The position numbers were made by a program, and so were the translations under genes. The notes under the pieces were generated by a model. That model was not told the DNA's origin, did not search any database, and was given only the letters and a program-made list of their open reading frames with translations. A stretch of DNA of 64,000 bases, taken from NCBI GenBank assembly GCA_030710605.1, contig CP092872.1, forward strand, positions 11,653,691-11,717,690. The letters run 5' to 3'. How positions within the stretch are numbered: position 1 is the stretch's first letter; the number at the start of each line of letters is the position of its first letter. This document shows positions 49,182 to 60,923 of the stretch, in pieces. The stretch comes from Cordylochernes scorpioides (Eukaryota; Arthropoda; Arachnida; Pseudoscorpiones; Chernetidae).

Positions 49182-49226
49182 TAATAAAAAGATTTACTGG
49201 CCGAAGTATCTTCATTTTCAAGAAAT

Positions 49227-50032
49227 ATGAATGCCGGCCAGGCAGCCTCAATATTTACGATAATGATAACTAATGATGTTTTTTTATTGTTTGTCGTTTC
49301 ATCACTAATATTTTGTTTATATCCTCAATTTATATCATCAACTTTTTTTTATTATATTTAAAAGTATCAAATTCACAGTGCGCTTTTAAATCATCTTTTA
49401 ATTTTCAAAAATCCATTTTTATGGTAATACTCTTTGGTGCTTATAACAAGTTCCTGTTATTTCTTGTTCCTGTGAATTCATCTTATTTAACGCAAAAATA
49501 ATTTTTGAAATATATATGTATCCTCGTTGTTTTGACGTTTCAAACATGCAGATATAAATTGAAATATTAATTGAAACCATATTTGAAACCATAATTGAAT
49601 AATAATTCAAGCCATAATCATATACTGATGCTATAAACAAATTTTTATACAAATTCAAGACTAAAGCAGTTATGGAAGATTATCTTGAATACATCGAAGT
49701 TTAATTCGCTCATAAGAATTTTAAGATTTCTCTCAAAGGGTTTCACATCTCTTTTCATAATAAACTTATAACTCAGGGAACTGATTAAAAAAATACCTGG
49801 AATTAATTGCATAAATGTTTTTAACTTTCTTCTTCTTATAAGAAATAAGGAATATTCTGAACGAATATTATAATCAAGGAATACCACCAAAAGATGAATT
49901 ATAACATTACTGGCACAAACCTAGCACTGAATAAGAATATTTCTCTGCTTTTTTTCATCTTAGCTATTTTTAAGAAGAAATTACTTTATATAAATTTATA
50001 TCTTGAATATAGAGCAATCCATATGAAATTAA
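49227..50032. other. AT-rich region without a gene
   Basis: No coding or structural signal recognised. Confidence 0.6.
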
Positions 50033-50092
50033 TAATTAAATGGCATATTTTGGATCAAAAATAAAACAAAAAACCTTTTATTTATTACAAAT

Positions 50093-50134
50093 GCCAATAT
50101 TTCAATAGGCTATACGCCTAACTTCGTCAGGGCT
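50093..50134 (-). ncRNA. Hammerhead ribozyme motif (left arm)
   Basis: Minus strand: CTGACGA (50,130-50,124), stem II TAGGC/GCCTA, GAAA (50,103-50,100), TAT then T, and GCC/GGC stem I. The core is intact. Confidence 0.68.
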
Positions 50135-50197
50135 TTTCTTGTTTTTAAACTACTTTGGTTGATCGCGTGATGAACCAAAGCAGTTCAAAAACAAGAA

Positions 50198-50240
50198 AAG
50201 CCCTGAAGAAGTTAGGCGTATAGCCTATTGAAATATTGGC
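50198..50240 (+). ncRNA. Hammerhead ribozyme motif (right arm)
   Basis: Plus strand: CTGAAGA (50,203-50,209), stem II TAGGC/GCCTA, GAAA (50,230-50,233), TATT and GCC/GGC stem I. It differs from the left copy only at the variable core base and nearby. Confidence 0.68.
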
Positions 50241-50292
50241 ATTTGTAATAAATAAAATGTTTATTTTTGATCCAAAATATGCCATTTAATTA

Positions 50293-51884
50293 TAAATATA
50301 TATGAGAAAAATAATAATAAAAAATCTTATTAATAAATATAATCTTAAAATCGCTTTAATCTATCATCAAAGTAAAAGTTTTTAAATTACATATATTCTG
50401 TCATTGAGAAACTTAATGTGGCTTCGCGAATACCATAGCTCCCTTCTTTCTTTCCTTATCAGTATCTTCTGTTTTTTCACAAATATCTTGTAATTTTACC
50501 ACGTTTTAATAATCCTAAAATATACCGAATTGATATAGTTATCATGAAAAAATATATATTTTGTGTTTATCTTTTTATTTTAAAATTCTATTTTCTATAA
50601 TAACACAGCGAACTGTTTGTAATATTTGAAGGTTAATTTGGAAAGGGGGTTTGAAATTATTTTCATTTATAAATTCTCCGCAGAAAAAATAAATATTCAA
50701 TAAGATCATATTAAGTCAATTATAATCCTTATTTTTCAATATTTGTATTACTTTACTAGGTCTCTTAGAGATTTTTCACATTAAAAATTGAAAAATCTGG
50801 TATAAAAATAGAGGTTAAATCTGGATAAAATAGATAAACCTACTAAAGATAGTATCTCATTGGAGGTTGAGTTATCTTAAGTAAATTTTGATTTTTAAAC
50901 ATAGTTACTCACTTATAGTATTTCAAAAGAGGTATATTTACAGTGTAATATTTTTAAAATAAATAACATAATTTTTATTCACGGCTATAAGCTTTACACT
51001 CGCATTTCATCTTATGAGAGAAACAATATTTTAAAATTAATTAAATTTTCCAACAATCATACCTTCATACATCCATCTACCCATTTTACATTTAACAATC
51101 ACTTATACGGTCCTCTCTAAACGTATTTATAAATAATCAATGTGAAGAATCAAGTAATAATTTTATGAATGTACTTGTATGTATGTTTATTCTTAGAATT
51201 TGATATATATTGTTCATAGAACTTTTCATATTTTTCTTTTTTAAATATTTCATTGTCATTACCAGCTCTCTTCTATCCATGTGTACCAATTTGATATGAA
51301 ATACGATCTGTTTGTACACATCTCATCTTATATAACAACCATATATATATATATACATACCTACCTATATATAAATATATATATATATAACGAACTCCTA
51401 TACCTATGCTATTAATTTGTGTTATATGTATGTGTATTGTCACAATTTTGAACGCGTAGTATGTTTTTTGAAAATATATTTAGAAAAAACTATATAATAG
51501 TTTTATTTTAGGCCTAAACTTAGTATATTAGGCAAATTTTTCTCTTTGAACTATTTGGAAAAAAAAAATACTTCTTTTAAAACTAATGTATCCAACTTTT
51601 TTTTTCTTCCTTTTCATGGTCAAAAAAAAAAAGACAAAATCTGTGATATATGTAAGAAAGGAATTCAGTACACCATCTACTGCCTCTGATGTTTGTACAC
51701 AAAACTATTTTTATAATCTACTCTTTGATCGAAGAATAAAAACAGTTATTATAAACCGTACTCTGTGGTTTATTTATAGTACGCTATACACTTCATATCA
51801 ACATGACTAGTAAGGATTCTAAAATATTTTTTGAGTTTAAATGCATATATTTTCGGTATAAAGTGTATATACATTGTTCTTAAA
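50293..51884. other. AT-rich region without a gene
   Basis: A (TA)n-rich tract lies at 51,335-51,390. No coding signal. Confidence 0.6.
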
Positions 51885-52400
51885 ATTAAAGATACTTCGG
51901 TCAGGGAATCTTTTTATTGTCTCCTCGGGACCAAAATTGGTCTTGATTATCGTAATATAGAGGCTGCCTGGCCGGCATTCATAATTCTTAAAATAACGAT
52001 AATTTTTTTTTTTGCTTATCACTAGTACACGTGGTACAGGTCATTATAATCATGGTGGGTAGAAGTAGGCACTGCTTTTACTGTAAGTGTACCACATGTC
52101 TACACATGTAAAAAGCAGTTCGAATATGCACTTACAAATGTTCCAAGAGCCCCGTTTGGTTACTTGCACTCGCTGGTGGGGTTGGACTTTTGAAAGAATC
52201 GGGGGCTATTGGAACTTTTTTTTTTTTTTTAATCAGAAAAAAGTGCTCTATGCGGGAATCGAACCCGGGTCGTAGCGGTCGATAACCAACGGTTTAGACT
52301 ATCCGTCCACCGACCCCAAATTAAAGATAATACAAATAGTTACTGGCTTAAGTATCTTTAATTTTAAGAACTATGAATGCCGGCCAGGCAGCCTCTAGCT
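51885..52400 (-). repeat. SINE-like region with a tRNA-derived head and GGCCAGGCAGCCTC repeats
   Basis: GCCTGGCCGGCATTCATAAT at 51,967 and its inverse at 52,375 flank this stretch, and the same sequence follows the foldback at 48,923. The tRNA-like block at 52,243-52,318 (minus) reads GGTCGGTGGACGGATAGTCT to CCCGGGTTCGATTCCCG, with clear A and B boxes. The block at 52,130-52,240 ends in a T-rich run. Confidence 0.6.
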
Positions 52401-52439
52401 TTACGATGCATATACATTGATAATAAAATACGAGCTGGC

Positions 52440-52545
52440 GTGCATTGAACTATTTTGAAGCTAAATACTAATAAAACTAACTTAAGAGTCAATAAAAGTT
52501 ATTTTAATTAGTATTTAGCTTTAAAACAATCCATTGAATGCCTGC
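52440..52545. mobile_element. Small hairpin MITE
   Basis: TTTGAAGCTAAATACTAATA is matched by its inverse TTAGTATTTAGCTTTAAAAC about 60 bp away. Further pairing includes GCATTGAACT with the inverse of CCATTGAATGC. No ORF. Confidence 0.6.
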
Positions 52546-52718
52546 GCGTGCACACACTTCTTTTGTAAATAGTTTATTTCCCCTCGTCATACTTATCGTC
52601 AGCCCATAGAACTTTTCTCAGAATTTTGCTTAGTGTTTGTGTTTTAATAACAATTGATACATTGTTGTTGTTACTTTTCTATATGGTAAGTTTTTTTATA
52701 GAGTACTTTAGTATCTAA

Positions 52719-53165
52719 TACAAGGGCACTCCAAAGGTTTTTGAAATCAATAGTAAATAATGAAAATATTAAAAATTAATTAATAAAAAAATAATTTAAT
52801 AAAATAGTAACAACAATATTTCATAGAGGGCGCGACTTTGTTTACAGCGGCAGCGGTAATTTCTAAACATTGCAACAGACAAAAATGGAGTTGACTAGAG
52901 AAAGTCTACGAGCCATGATCTTTTATGATTATAAAGTAATTTTACTTCTAAAGAATCTCATGAAATATTGATGAAAGCTTTAGGAGATAAAGCTCCTTCA
53001 ATTAGAACAGTTTTTAATTGGTTTAATGAATTTAAATTTGGAAAACCAACCTTGAAGATGAATCTCGTTCAGGTCGACCACCAACAGCAGTGACCCAAGA
53101 GAAAATTGAGCTGCTAAGAGTTTTACTTAGAGAAGATCGACTACCCTTGTATAATGAATAAATCT
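52719..53165 (+). pseudogene. Mariner transposase N-terminus, truncated
   Basis: After a terminal-repeat-like ACAAGGGCACTCCAAAGGTT, the ATG at 52,885 opens MELTRESLRAMIFYDYK. A frameshift later come SHEILMKALGDKAPSIRTVF, NWFNEFKFGK, DESRSGRPPTAVTQEKIELL and LLREDRLPLYNE. This is the HTH DNA-binding half of a mariner transposase (RVIFYDWK...AP...VY.W...F..G...ED..R.GRP). The catalytic DD34D domain is absent. Confidence 0.8.
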
Positions 53166-53394
53166 ATAGTATGCTACTTGTGTGCGACCATTAAAATTGC
53201 CACACCATGAAGGAGGTACACGACAAACACAAATATTTTATTGAAAGGTACACCATGTTTGGATAAAGAAATGACTAGAATTCAACCTCAATATTGAAAG
53301 CAGGTAGAAGTTACACTACCTACATTATGTATCAGATCGTATAAAAACGGATTAATCACAAAGAAATAACATATACATTTTGTGAAAAGGTTAT

Positions 53395-54265
53395 GTCTCG
53401 TGCAGGAACCCATACCAGCACGTATCATCGTAGACCACCGGGACTACGGTTTGTCCTACTATGATATCGGTGCTCGGGTTGGTCTCACGACCATCACAAG
53501 AATTGATGGATCCAGGGAGGTCATACAGAACGCCATGTAAGATTTCAACGGTCACTATCGCCCGAGAGAACAAACATCTTGGTCTCACGACCCTGCAAGA
53601 CCCTATCGCGTACCAGGAACTTGGGTCGTTTTCACAACGAGAAGTGCCAGCAAGGACAATGCAACGCTTCTTGCAGCTTAGTGAGCTATCAGCAAGACGA
53701 TCATTGCTCAGATTTTTTCCATGACAGCAATGACAAAATCGCCTACAGTAGTGTATTTTACTCAGGAGTGGCGTCTCATCGTTTTCTCTGATGAATCTCT
53801 CGGTTCTGCGCCATAATAGCCATGTCTCATGTGAGAATAGACCGAGGGACAACCATTGCCTGATTACATTATCTAGCTGGTTCATCACCTGAAGTTACAA
53901 CACGGAGTGTCATTTGGTATATTCACCTTTAGTTGCATAGCTGGATACTGGCCATTACATTGCTGAAGTGTCGCAACAGTTGTTTTACCTTATTTTCAAT
54001 TGCCTTCTTCTCACTACCTTTCAACATGACAATGCACAAACTTATATTGCTCATGCTGACCTTACCTTATCTTGACCTGCATGTTCTCCATATCTCTCAC
54101 CATTTACAAACATCTGGTCTATGGTCGCTGAGAGACTGGAACGCCGCCCTCTTTCCTTCCTTACCTACAACTGGCAGCCAAACTGTGTTAGACTCGATGC
54201 CCAGCAGGATTCGAGCTGTTTTAGAGCCGTTAGAAGTTCCAAGGCAGAAAAAGATGCTAATGAAG
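53395..54265 (+). pseudogene. Tc1-like transposase relic 1
   Basis: Pieces of the Tc1 DDE domain in different plus frames: EWRLIVFSDES (second D, near 53,770), a degraded HGVSFGIF-like segment, QHDNAQT..AHADLTL (third acidic position, near 54,025), and a C-terminal stretch SMVAERLERRP, VRLDAQQDSSC. Several stops and frameshifts. The upstream part has GRTTKLSQ-type HTH residues too decayed to assign. Confidence 0.65.
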
Positions 54266-54499
54266 TCCTACTGAATAGACGAGGTGACCGCCACGATTAT
54301 AGAAACGGGTCAGGCGCCAAGCATGTTGACCTGAGTAGACTAATTCACAAAGTACGAGGCCGAGAAGAAGACATAAGTATTTTTTTGTTTGTTTGTTTGA
54401 GATGCAAGCCAAACGTCTCTCGTCGTGTATGATGATGTCATTGTCTACTGCCAGATCATATGACGCAGTTAATTTCACGTGAGCCTGAAGGGAGGTTGA

Positions 54500-54880
54500 A
54501 CGATTACAAAAATTTCTGTAGATCCTAGAAGAAAACCGATGAATCCATCCACAGGATGGCCGTACAGAACTTCATGCAGGATCTTAACAGTCACTACCTC
54601 CCGAGAGAACAAACATGTTACTCGCCCGGCCATGCAAGACCCTATAGTCACATTAATGAGCTGTCAGCACAACATTATTTCTCAGGTTTCCCATGACACT
54701 GCAGATTGACAGAATCGCCTACAGTAGTGTGTTTAACTCAGGGTTGGTGTCTCTTTGTATTCTGACAAATTCTCGGACGTTCTGCGCCATAATGGCCATT
54801 TCCATGTTAGAATAGACCGAGGGACAGCCGTTGCTTGCATTATTAAGCGACAGTACATAAAAAGGGAAAAGACGCCAACT
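54500..54880 (+). pseudogene. Tc1-like transposase relic 2
   Basis: Repeats much of 53,510-53,880 in the same orientation: ACAGAATCGCCTACAGTAGT, GTTCTGCGCCATAATGGCCA and AATAGACCGAGGGACAGCCG are shared with small differences. Non-coding by stops. Confidence 0.65.
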
Positions 54881-55238
54881 TTAAACTAAATTGATGACCT
54901 GGTTGAAATCGGTTCGGAGCCGGCCTAAAGGCCCAAGTTTCGTGAACATTACTGTTTATTTTTGTTAATTGCACAATATTATCTTCTAATATGTATCACA
55001 TTTGGTGTGCGTAAATCCTTTTATTAACGGCGTGATGAGAGTCTTTGTTGTCATAGCGTCATAAGGACATTTTAATCTTTGAGGGAAATCTTGGCTTTGA
55101 CACGGCGGTAGAATCTGGAACCAGTCTCGAAAATGTAGAATACAGCACCCATGGCCTCAAGGTCTTCTCGGCGACCTTCAGTTTGTTTTTTACCCATCTA
55201 TCATTTCCACCAGAAACTCACACAGAAAAATAAGAAAG
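54881..55238. other. Region without a gene
   Basis: No element identified between the Tc1 relic and the small LTR element. Confidence 0.55.
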
Positions 55239-56513
55239 ACAAATGTCGCATACCTCGAGATATTTGCATAGTATTGTTTTGTTTTATATATTTTTACATT
55301 TGTTTCTTATGAAAGGATGATATATTTGCATGTCCGCGAGAAGCGTGATATATATATATATATAGGTCAAGAGAATAATAAAGTTAGAGTTTCTTTTGCT
55401 ATGAAGCTTCTCATGTCTCGTAAAACTCGTTCATCTAAAATAGAACAACACAATATGGCTCAGCCGGCAGGATCGACCATTGAAAAGCCTCATCAGGGCG
55501 ATGCGGACCAGCAGCGCTTGATGAGGGACCAGCACGCTTGATGATGAACATTCTTTTTGAAAATAAGAAAGAAGATGAAGAAGATGAAAAAGCCGAAGTT
55601 GAAAAAAAAGTCTGTTGTAGAAGTTGAAGAAAGTCAAAGGCTCAAGTTGAAAAAAATTCAGTTTTAGAAACGGAAGAAAGTGAAAAAGCCGAAGTTGAGA
55701 AAAAATCCGTTGAAGCAGATGAAAGTGAAAAGGCTGAAGTTGAAAAAAAGTCTGTTGAAGTTGAAGAAAGTGAAAAAGCTCAAGTTGATAAAAAGTCAGT
55801 TATAGAAACTGAAAGTGCAGAGCCTCTTACAAAAGAGGGTAGATGTTATTGCTGATAGTGGAATGGAGCCTAAAGATTCTACAGAACCTGATAATGGTGC
55901 GGAAGGAAAATAAAATAGTTGAATATGATGAATCAAAGGTAGAAGAAAGTACTGAGGAGTCTGGTACTGGAGAAAAAGAACCTCCTAAGGAGTCTGGTAC
56001 TGGAGAAATAGAACCTACTAAGGAGTCTGGTACTGGCGAAAAAGAACCTACTGAGGAGTCAGGTACTGACGAAATAGAACCTACTAAGGAGTCTGGTACT
56101 GGCGAAAAAGAACCTACTAAGGAGTCTGGTACTGGCGAAAAAGAACCGAAGCCTGGTACCGGCGAAGAGGCACCTCAAAGGAGTTGAGCCTCTCCACCAC
56201 CTGGAATAACAGAATCACCATCACCAAGTGGCTGGAGGACAATTTCATCATAGACCACCAGGAGTCCCATCACAGGAGTGATGAGAGGTCATGGAGGGGG
56301 AGTCTGTCGCATACCTCGAGATATTTGCATAGTATTGTTTTGTTTTATATATTTTTACATTTTGTTTCTTATGAAAGGATGATATATTTGCATGTCCGCG
56401 AGAAGCGTGATATATATATAGGTCAATAGAATAATAAAGTTAGAGTTTCTTTTGCTATGAAGCTTCTCATGCCTCGTAAAACTCGTTCTTCTAAAATAGA
56501 ACATCACAACAAA
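55239..56513 (+). mobile_element. Small non-autonomous LTR retrotransposon (TRIM-like)
   Basis: Direct repeats 55,244-55,452 and 56,305-56,508 start TGTCGCATACC and end CACA. They are flanked by the 5-bp duplication ACAAA (55,239-55,243 and 56,509-56,513). They differ mainly by the length of a TA run and a few substitutions. A polypurine tract GGAGGGGGAGTC precedes the 3' LTR. The 850-bp interior has no protease, RT or integrase, only repetitive acidic/basic coding sequence. It must have been mobilised by another LTR element. Confidence 0.88.
55401..56187 (+). pseudogene. Repetitive Glu/Lys-rich ORF of the TRIM-like element, frameshifted
   Basis: The ATG at 55,401 lies in the LTR, as in the Ty3 element of this window. 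The frame (MKLLMSRKTRSSKIEQHN...) runs across the LTR edge to a stop at 55,541. A shifted frame then encodes repeats of the type EVEKKSVEVEESEKA, and a third frame (to 56,187) has seven copies of an 11-residue repeat ESGTGEKEPTK or variants. I recognise no domain. It may be a reduced Gag or a low-complexity filler. Confidence 0.55.
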
Positions 56514-57878
56514 CTTGGGGATTAAACTGAAATTTATTTAAGGCAAGAACATCTATAAAATACCAGAGAGGCAAAGAGAAGTTAACAGTGTGGCAAAATA
56601 TAAATATCATGATTAATAATCCTTCATAAAATAATAAATACTTTCCTACAATATTAGAATTTGAAATTGTTAATTTAGAAATTTTGCGTTTTCTCTCAAA
56701 TCTTAAAATATTCGCTATTAAACTATTTGATGTTGAGAGAGATATTATACCATAAAATATATATTTATTAAAATTGTAAATGTGTTTCTTAAGAGTGAAA
56801 AACCTTTTCTTATACACTCGAAACTACGCTTATTAAAATCAAAAATGATCTTTAAAAAAAATTGTCAAAAATTGCATGTTGCTGGTTAAATAAATGCATT
56901 TCTATTGAATCAAATGCACATTTTGTCCAATATTATTTCTCTAACATTTTAACTGTATAAAATGATCGAACATTTTAGAGAAATGAATATATATATATAA
57001 TTGTTATCTCTCTTTTCTAATTTAAAAGGGCTAAAATGATTTAAAATTTATTCATAGAAAAACTTTTAAATGTTTTCAAATTATTGACCAAACCCTGTTG
57101 TTTTGGTACTTTTTTAATTACTGTTTTTAAACGTTAATATGTTAGTAATTAAGCATTTTTAACTTATGCCTCATGTACCTTATTTAATTTAATATCTTTT
57201 TACCGTAATTGAACTAGTGAATCATTAGAATATATATTTTTAAAATTTCTATTGATATAAAACGTAAGATTTTTTTTTGTATGCTGTTTTAAAATTTAAT
57301 GACATTTATATATGGTATATGAAAATAAAACATTCATATACCAGTTTAAATTACACATATGACATTATTTTAATTAATTTTCAACATTTTTGAGATTTAT
57401 AAGAAAAGCACTTTTGAATAATATGCATGACGTAAATGTATATTTAAAAATGCTTTATATTAACACACACATTTAAGTAATTTATTAAAAAGTTCAGATG
57501 TTTAGAAAACAAAACTAGTTAGTGAATCTATTACAAGAAAATTATTTCACATATGGCCATTATAATTCATAACTTTTATGTTCATTTTCATGAGGCAAAC
57601 ATTATTTAGGTCTTGTAGTAATATTTTTAATATTTTGAATATGTGACAAAGTTTAATTTGGATTATAGATAAAAATAAGAAGGAACAAGACCCAAACCAA
57701 AAAGGTTTGTGACATTTAGTAATAGCATTTTTTTCAGTCAAAGTTTCTGAATGAGGAAAAAAATCGCAGCATGTCTAAATGTCTACTGTTCTCAAAGCTA
57801 ATGTCCATAGTTCCTTAAATACCTTTAGCAAGAATTCCCATCATCAATGCTGGATATATAAGCAATACAGCCCAATAC
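56514..57878. other. AT-rich region without a gene
   Basis: Only composition-driven short frames, such as minus 56,817-56,491. No element found. Confidence 0.6.
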
Positions 57879-58176
57879 AATTTTGGGGTGACCCCTCGAC
57901 ATTTGGCCCCAATCTGAGACTAAGCCTCTCATTGGTTGTGATGTCACAGTGACGCGCGATGTAAACAAAGGCTATGATTGGTTCATTGTTTTTTTTTTTT
58001 TAAACAATCTAAATTATTCACAGGTATTTAAAAATTAAAAATTTAATCTTGTTTAAAAAAAAAAAAAAAATGAACCAATCATAGCCTTTGTTTACATCGG
58101 GCGTCACAGTGACGTCACAACCAATGAGAGCCTTAGTCTCAGATTGGGCCAAAGGTCGAGGGATCACCCCAATTTT
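57879..58176. mobile_element. Foldback MITE with 126-bp arms
   Basis: Left arm 57,879-58,005 (AATTTTGGGGTGACCCCTCG... to the T run) pairs with 58,051-58,176 read in reverse. Shared blocks include ATGATTGGTTCATTG, TTTGTTTACATCG and GGTTGTGATGTCAC. No ORF. Confidence 0.88.
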
Positions 58177-58621
58177 AGAGCAGTCTAGAAGATTAAGCAG
58201 GCAAAATTTCTGGGAGGGTTTCACCACAGTATTAGTTAGGCCTTCCCAATATTTTTCATCGCTTTTTTTTTGAAAGAGCATTAGAAAGTTGTTTTATTTA
58301 TAAATGAAAAATCCCAAACTAAAAATTTTTTCAAACATCATGTAACAGTTGGGGCACTATGTCATTATATCTAATGGCTCAAGTAGTTTGAACTGTTATC
58401 AATTGAACAAACCATTAAACAGAAAAACCTGCTGAATACATTAGAACCTCCCTTTACAGACACTCGCCCTTAGCAGATGCCTCCAAACAACGGATTCCTT
58501 CCCAATGCATTATTTAATGATTTTTATATATAATAGACATTCCTGCTGAGAGAGAGAGAGATGGATGAATAAAAATGTTTACATTAAAATATAATATATT
58601 TTTTAAATACCACAAAATATA

Positions 58622-59928
58622 CAGTAAAACCCCTCTATAGTGAACCCCAATGGGACAGAGCTTTTGGTTCACTATAGCCACGGTTCACTATAGCCACGGT
58701 TTGGCTATATTTTTTTTACTTTTCAAAAATTTTAACACCGTATAATTAAAAAACAGCCATACCCACAAGAAGAGGCTGCCTCTTAATAGTGGTCACTTTA
58801 TTTTAATTCCCTTAATTGACTAATTTCCTTATATTAATACTGAAAATAATAATAGAAATCATTAGATAATAGGTTCTTCTTATGATTAACATACATGTAC
58901 CTCTATGTCTAAGTTAAAAATCAAGACAAATCCTAGGCAAAGTTTTATTAAATATATATTCAAAGATATGAAATGATTTTAAAACATCATTAACACATTA
59001 TATAATACAATTTTTACTTGAAAAAATGGCTCTAATACCTTGTTGTTTCAAAAGCATTCTTCCAAGCATTGCACCATTCAAATAAAGTTAGTGTTTTTCT
59101 TCCATTTCATGTTTCCCCCATATTCTTCTAGGGTCTAGATTTCGTTTTTTTTTTTTTAACCTGCCATGCAAAACATTGCTGACATTAAAATCACCATAGT
59201 TAATGGCATAAAAAATAATTTTTGTTTCATCACGGGACCGTTTATTCGGACTTTTTTTTTTTAGCCCAAAACGTACGATCGCGATCGCGGCAAAAGTTGA
59301 GGTTGATTCCTCTTTGTAACAATTTTTAATAACTTTATATTTTATCTTTTATAATAGAAAAGTTATATTCTCTTATTTTAATATGTTCTTAACATTTTGC
59401 CTGTTTTGTTTCACTTTGAAAAGTTCTGAAAATGGACTTTATTTTTTTAAAAGAAATAACGTTTTTGTTTTTAGAATGCCTTTGTTTTCTTTGTTTTGGA
59501 AGCCATTTGCATTTTTTATATTTCAAATTTAATGGATGCAAAGATATTCTATTTAATAAAAAGTATAATGTGTAAAAATTTATACAACATACAGCAAAAA
59601 TAAAGTGCAAAAATCAAACAAACAATGCCGCTAAATTTATTTGTTTTGAAATCGCGATCCGCGAGCTGAAACATGATAAAAAAATTTTGTTTTTTTAATT
59701 TTTTTTTTAAATTTCAATTCTAAGTTCGTTATAAGCATAGTATTTTTAATAGATTTTATCATTTTGGGACCCGAAATAGGTTCGTTATAGGGGTAGTTCG
59801 TTATTCTAAAAATCGCAAAGTTCGTTATAACGATGGTATTTTCAATGGAATGGAATTGGGAATCGGCGTGGGTTCGTTATAGGGGAAGGTTCGTTATATC
59901 CAGGGTTCGTATTAGCGGGGTTTTACTG
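58622..59928. mobile_element. Tigger/pogo-like element, 1.3 kb, no intact transposase
   Basis: CAGTAAAACCCC...GGGGTTTTACTG with TA on both sides (58,620-58,621 and 59,929-59,930). Subterminal repeats GGTTCACTATAGCCACGG on the left and (G)GTTCGTTATA on the right are repeated. The interior is AT-rich without a recognisable transposase frame. Confidence 0.85.
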
Positions 59929-59930
59929 TA

Positions 59931-60649
59931 TATACTCTGTTTAGTTAATACCATAATTTTTGTTTACATTTTAGTGACTAATTTTTGCTCTTTAATACAT
60001 TTTATAATAAAATTTATAACTTATTTTATTCAATTTTCTGCTTATAAAGCCTAATATCATGATCTTTTAATGGTCGATTTTTAAGTTATTCAATGTAGAA
60101 AATGGGAAGAGTTCCTCAGAACAATTCCTAACCTTCCTGATTCAATATGCACTCCCTCTATTGCTTCCATCTATTTTTCTTATTTGATCTATATGACATC
60201 TCTCACTTGACTATTTACCTCTACTTGTACACTCTTCCACCTTTTATATAAGAATTATTCCTGGTGTCCATTTATTGGAATTATCTCTTATATTACTTGC
60301 ACCCTACCTTGTTCATTTATATCAAGCTTCTAAATGTTCCTTGACTTTTGATCCCATTTCTGCTGTTTAATTTGGTACTTTTCTACCCTATCTGTCAGGC
60401 ATGGATGCAATAAAGTTAGCTTGATTCTAAAGTGGTGCCCTAAAAAACAATTCGGCAGGGGTTTTTGCCTGTTGTTTCAGGAGACATACTTCATACACGT
60501 AAATAATTTTTGATATATATCTTGCATGGAGAGTTATATATATTGCCCCCCAATTTTTCTCTAAGGCCCTCTCTTTTACCATTTTACTGCCCTTTTCTGT
60601 AAGCCCAATACTTGAGGATGGTAAGCCGGAATTAATGTCTGTTTATTTT
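59931..60649. other. Region without a gene
   Basis: Mixed AT-rich sequence; nothing recognised. Confidence 0.55.
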
Positions 60650-60923
60650 GATAAGCACAATTTGGATTATAGATTATAAACACAAGTAATAAGACCAAAT
60701 CTAAATAAATAAATATTATTTGGATTTGGCCTTATTACCTTGTGTCTGTTTATTCTTTAAAAGATGTAAATGGAGCCCATTATCTGATACTACTTCCTTT
60801 GGAAGTCTATATAGTGCACATAGTATTCTAATTTGTTCTATAATTTTATTTGTTGTAATATCTTTTATTGGGATAACTAACATTGTTACAATCTTCTGAC
60901 AAAAGTGCTGAATGAGAAAATAT

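Larger units (their letters stand above)
48923..49226. mobile_element. Foldback of two head-to-head Penelope-type ends, each with a hammerhead motif
   Basis: Arms 48,923-49,026 and 49,124-49,226 are nearly perfect reverse complements around a 97-bp centre. Each arm carries the motif CTGACGAGGACAAAAG...GTCGAAACGTC. ATGAATGCCGGCCAGGCAGC follows on the right and recurs inverted near 51,962 and directly near 52,375. Confidence 0.88.
50033..50292. mobile_element. Near-perfect 125-bp-arm foldback with two hammerhead motifs
   Basis: Arms 50,033-50,160 and 50,168-50,292 pair almost completely around a short loop with GATCGCGTGA. Both contain the Penelope-type end CTGA(A/C)GAAGTTAGGCGTATAG, CCTATTGAAATATTGGC. 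No ORF. Confidence 0.9.

Noticed and set aside
51335-51390. (TA)n tract as a replication or regulatory site
   Set aside because: Simple-sequence repeat with no supporting signal.
53391-53888. 165-codon minus-strand frame with many Cys and Arg residues
   Set aside because: Antisense of the Tc1 transposase relic, whose plus-strand frames carry the recognisable motifs.
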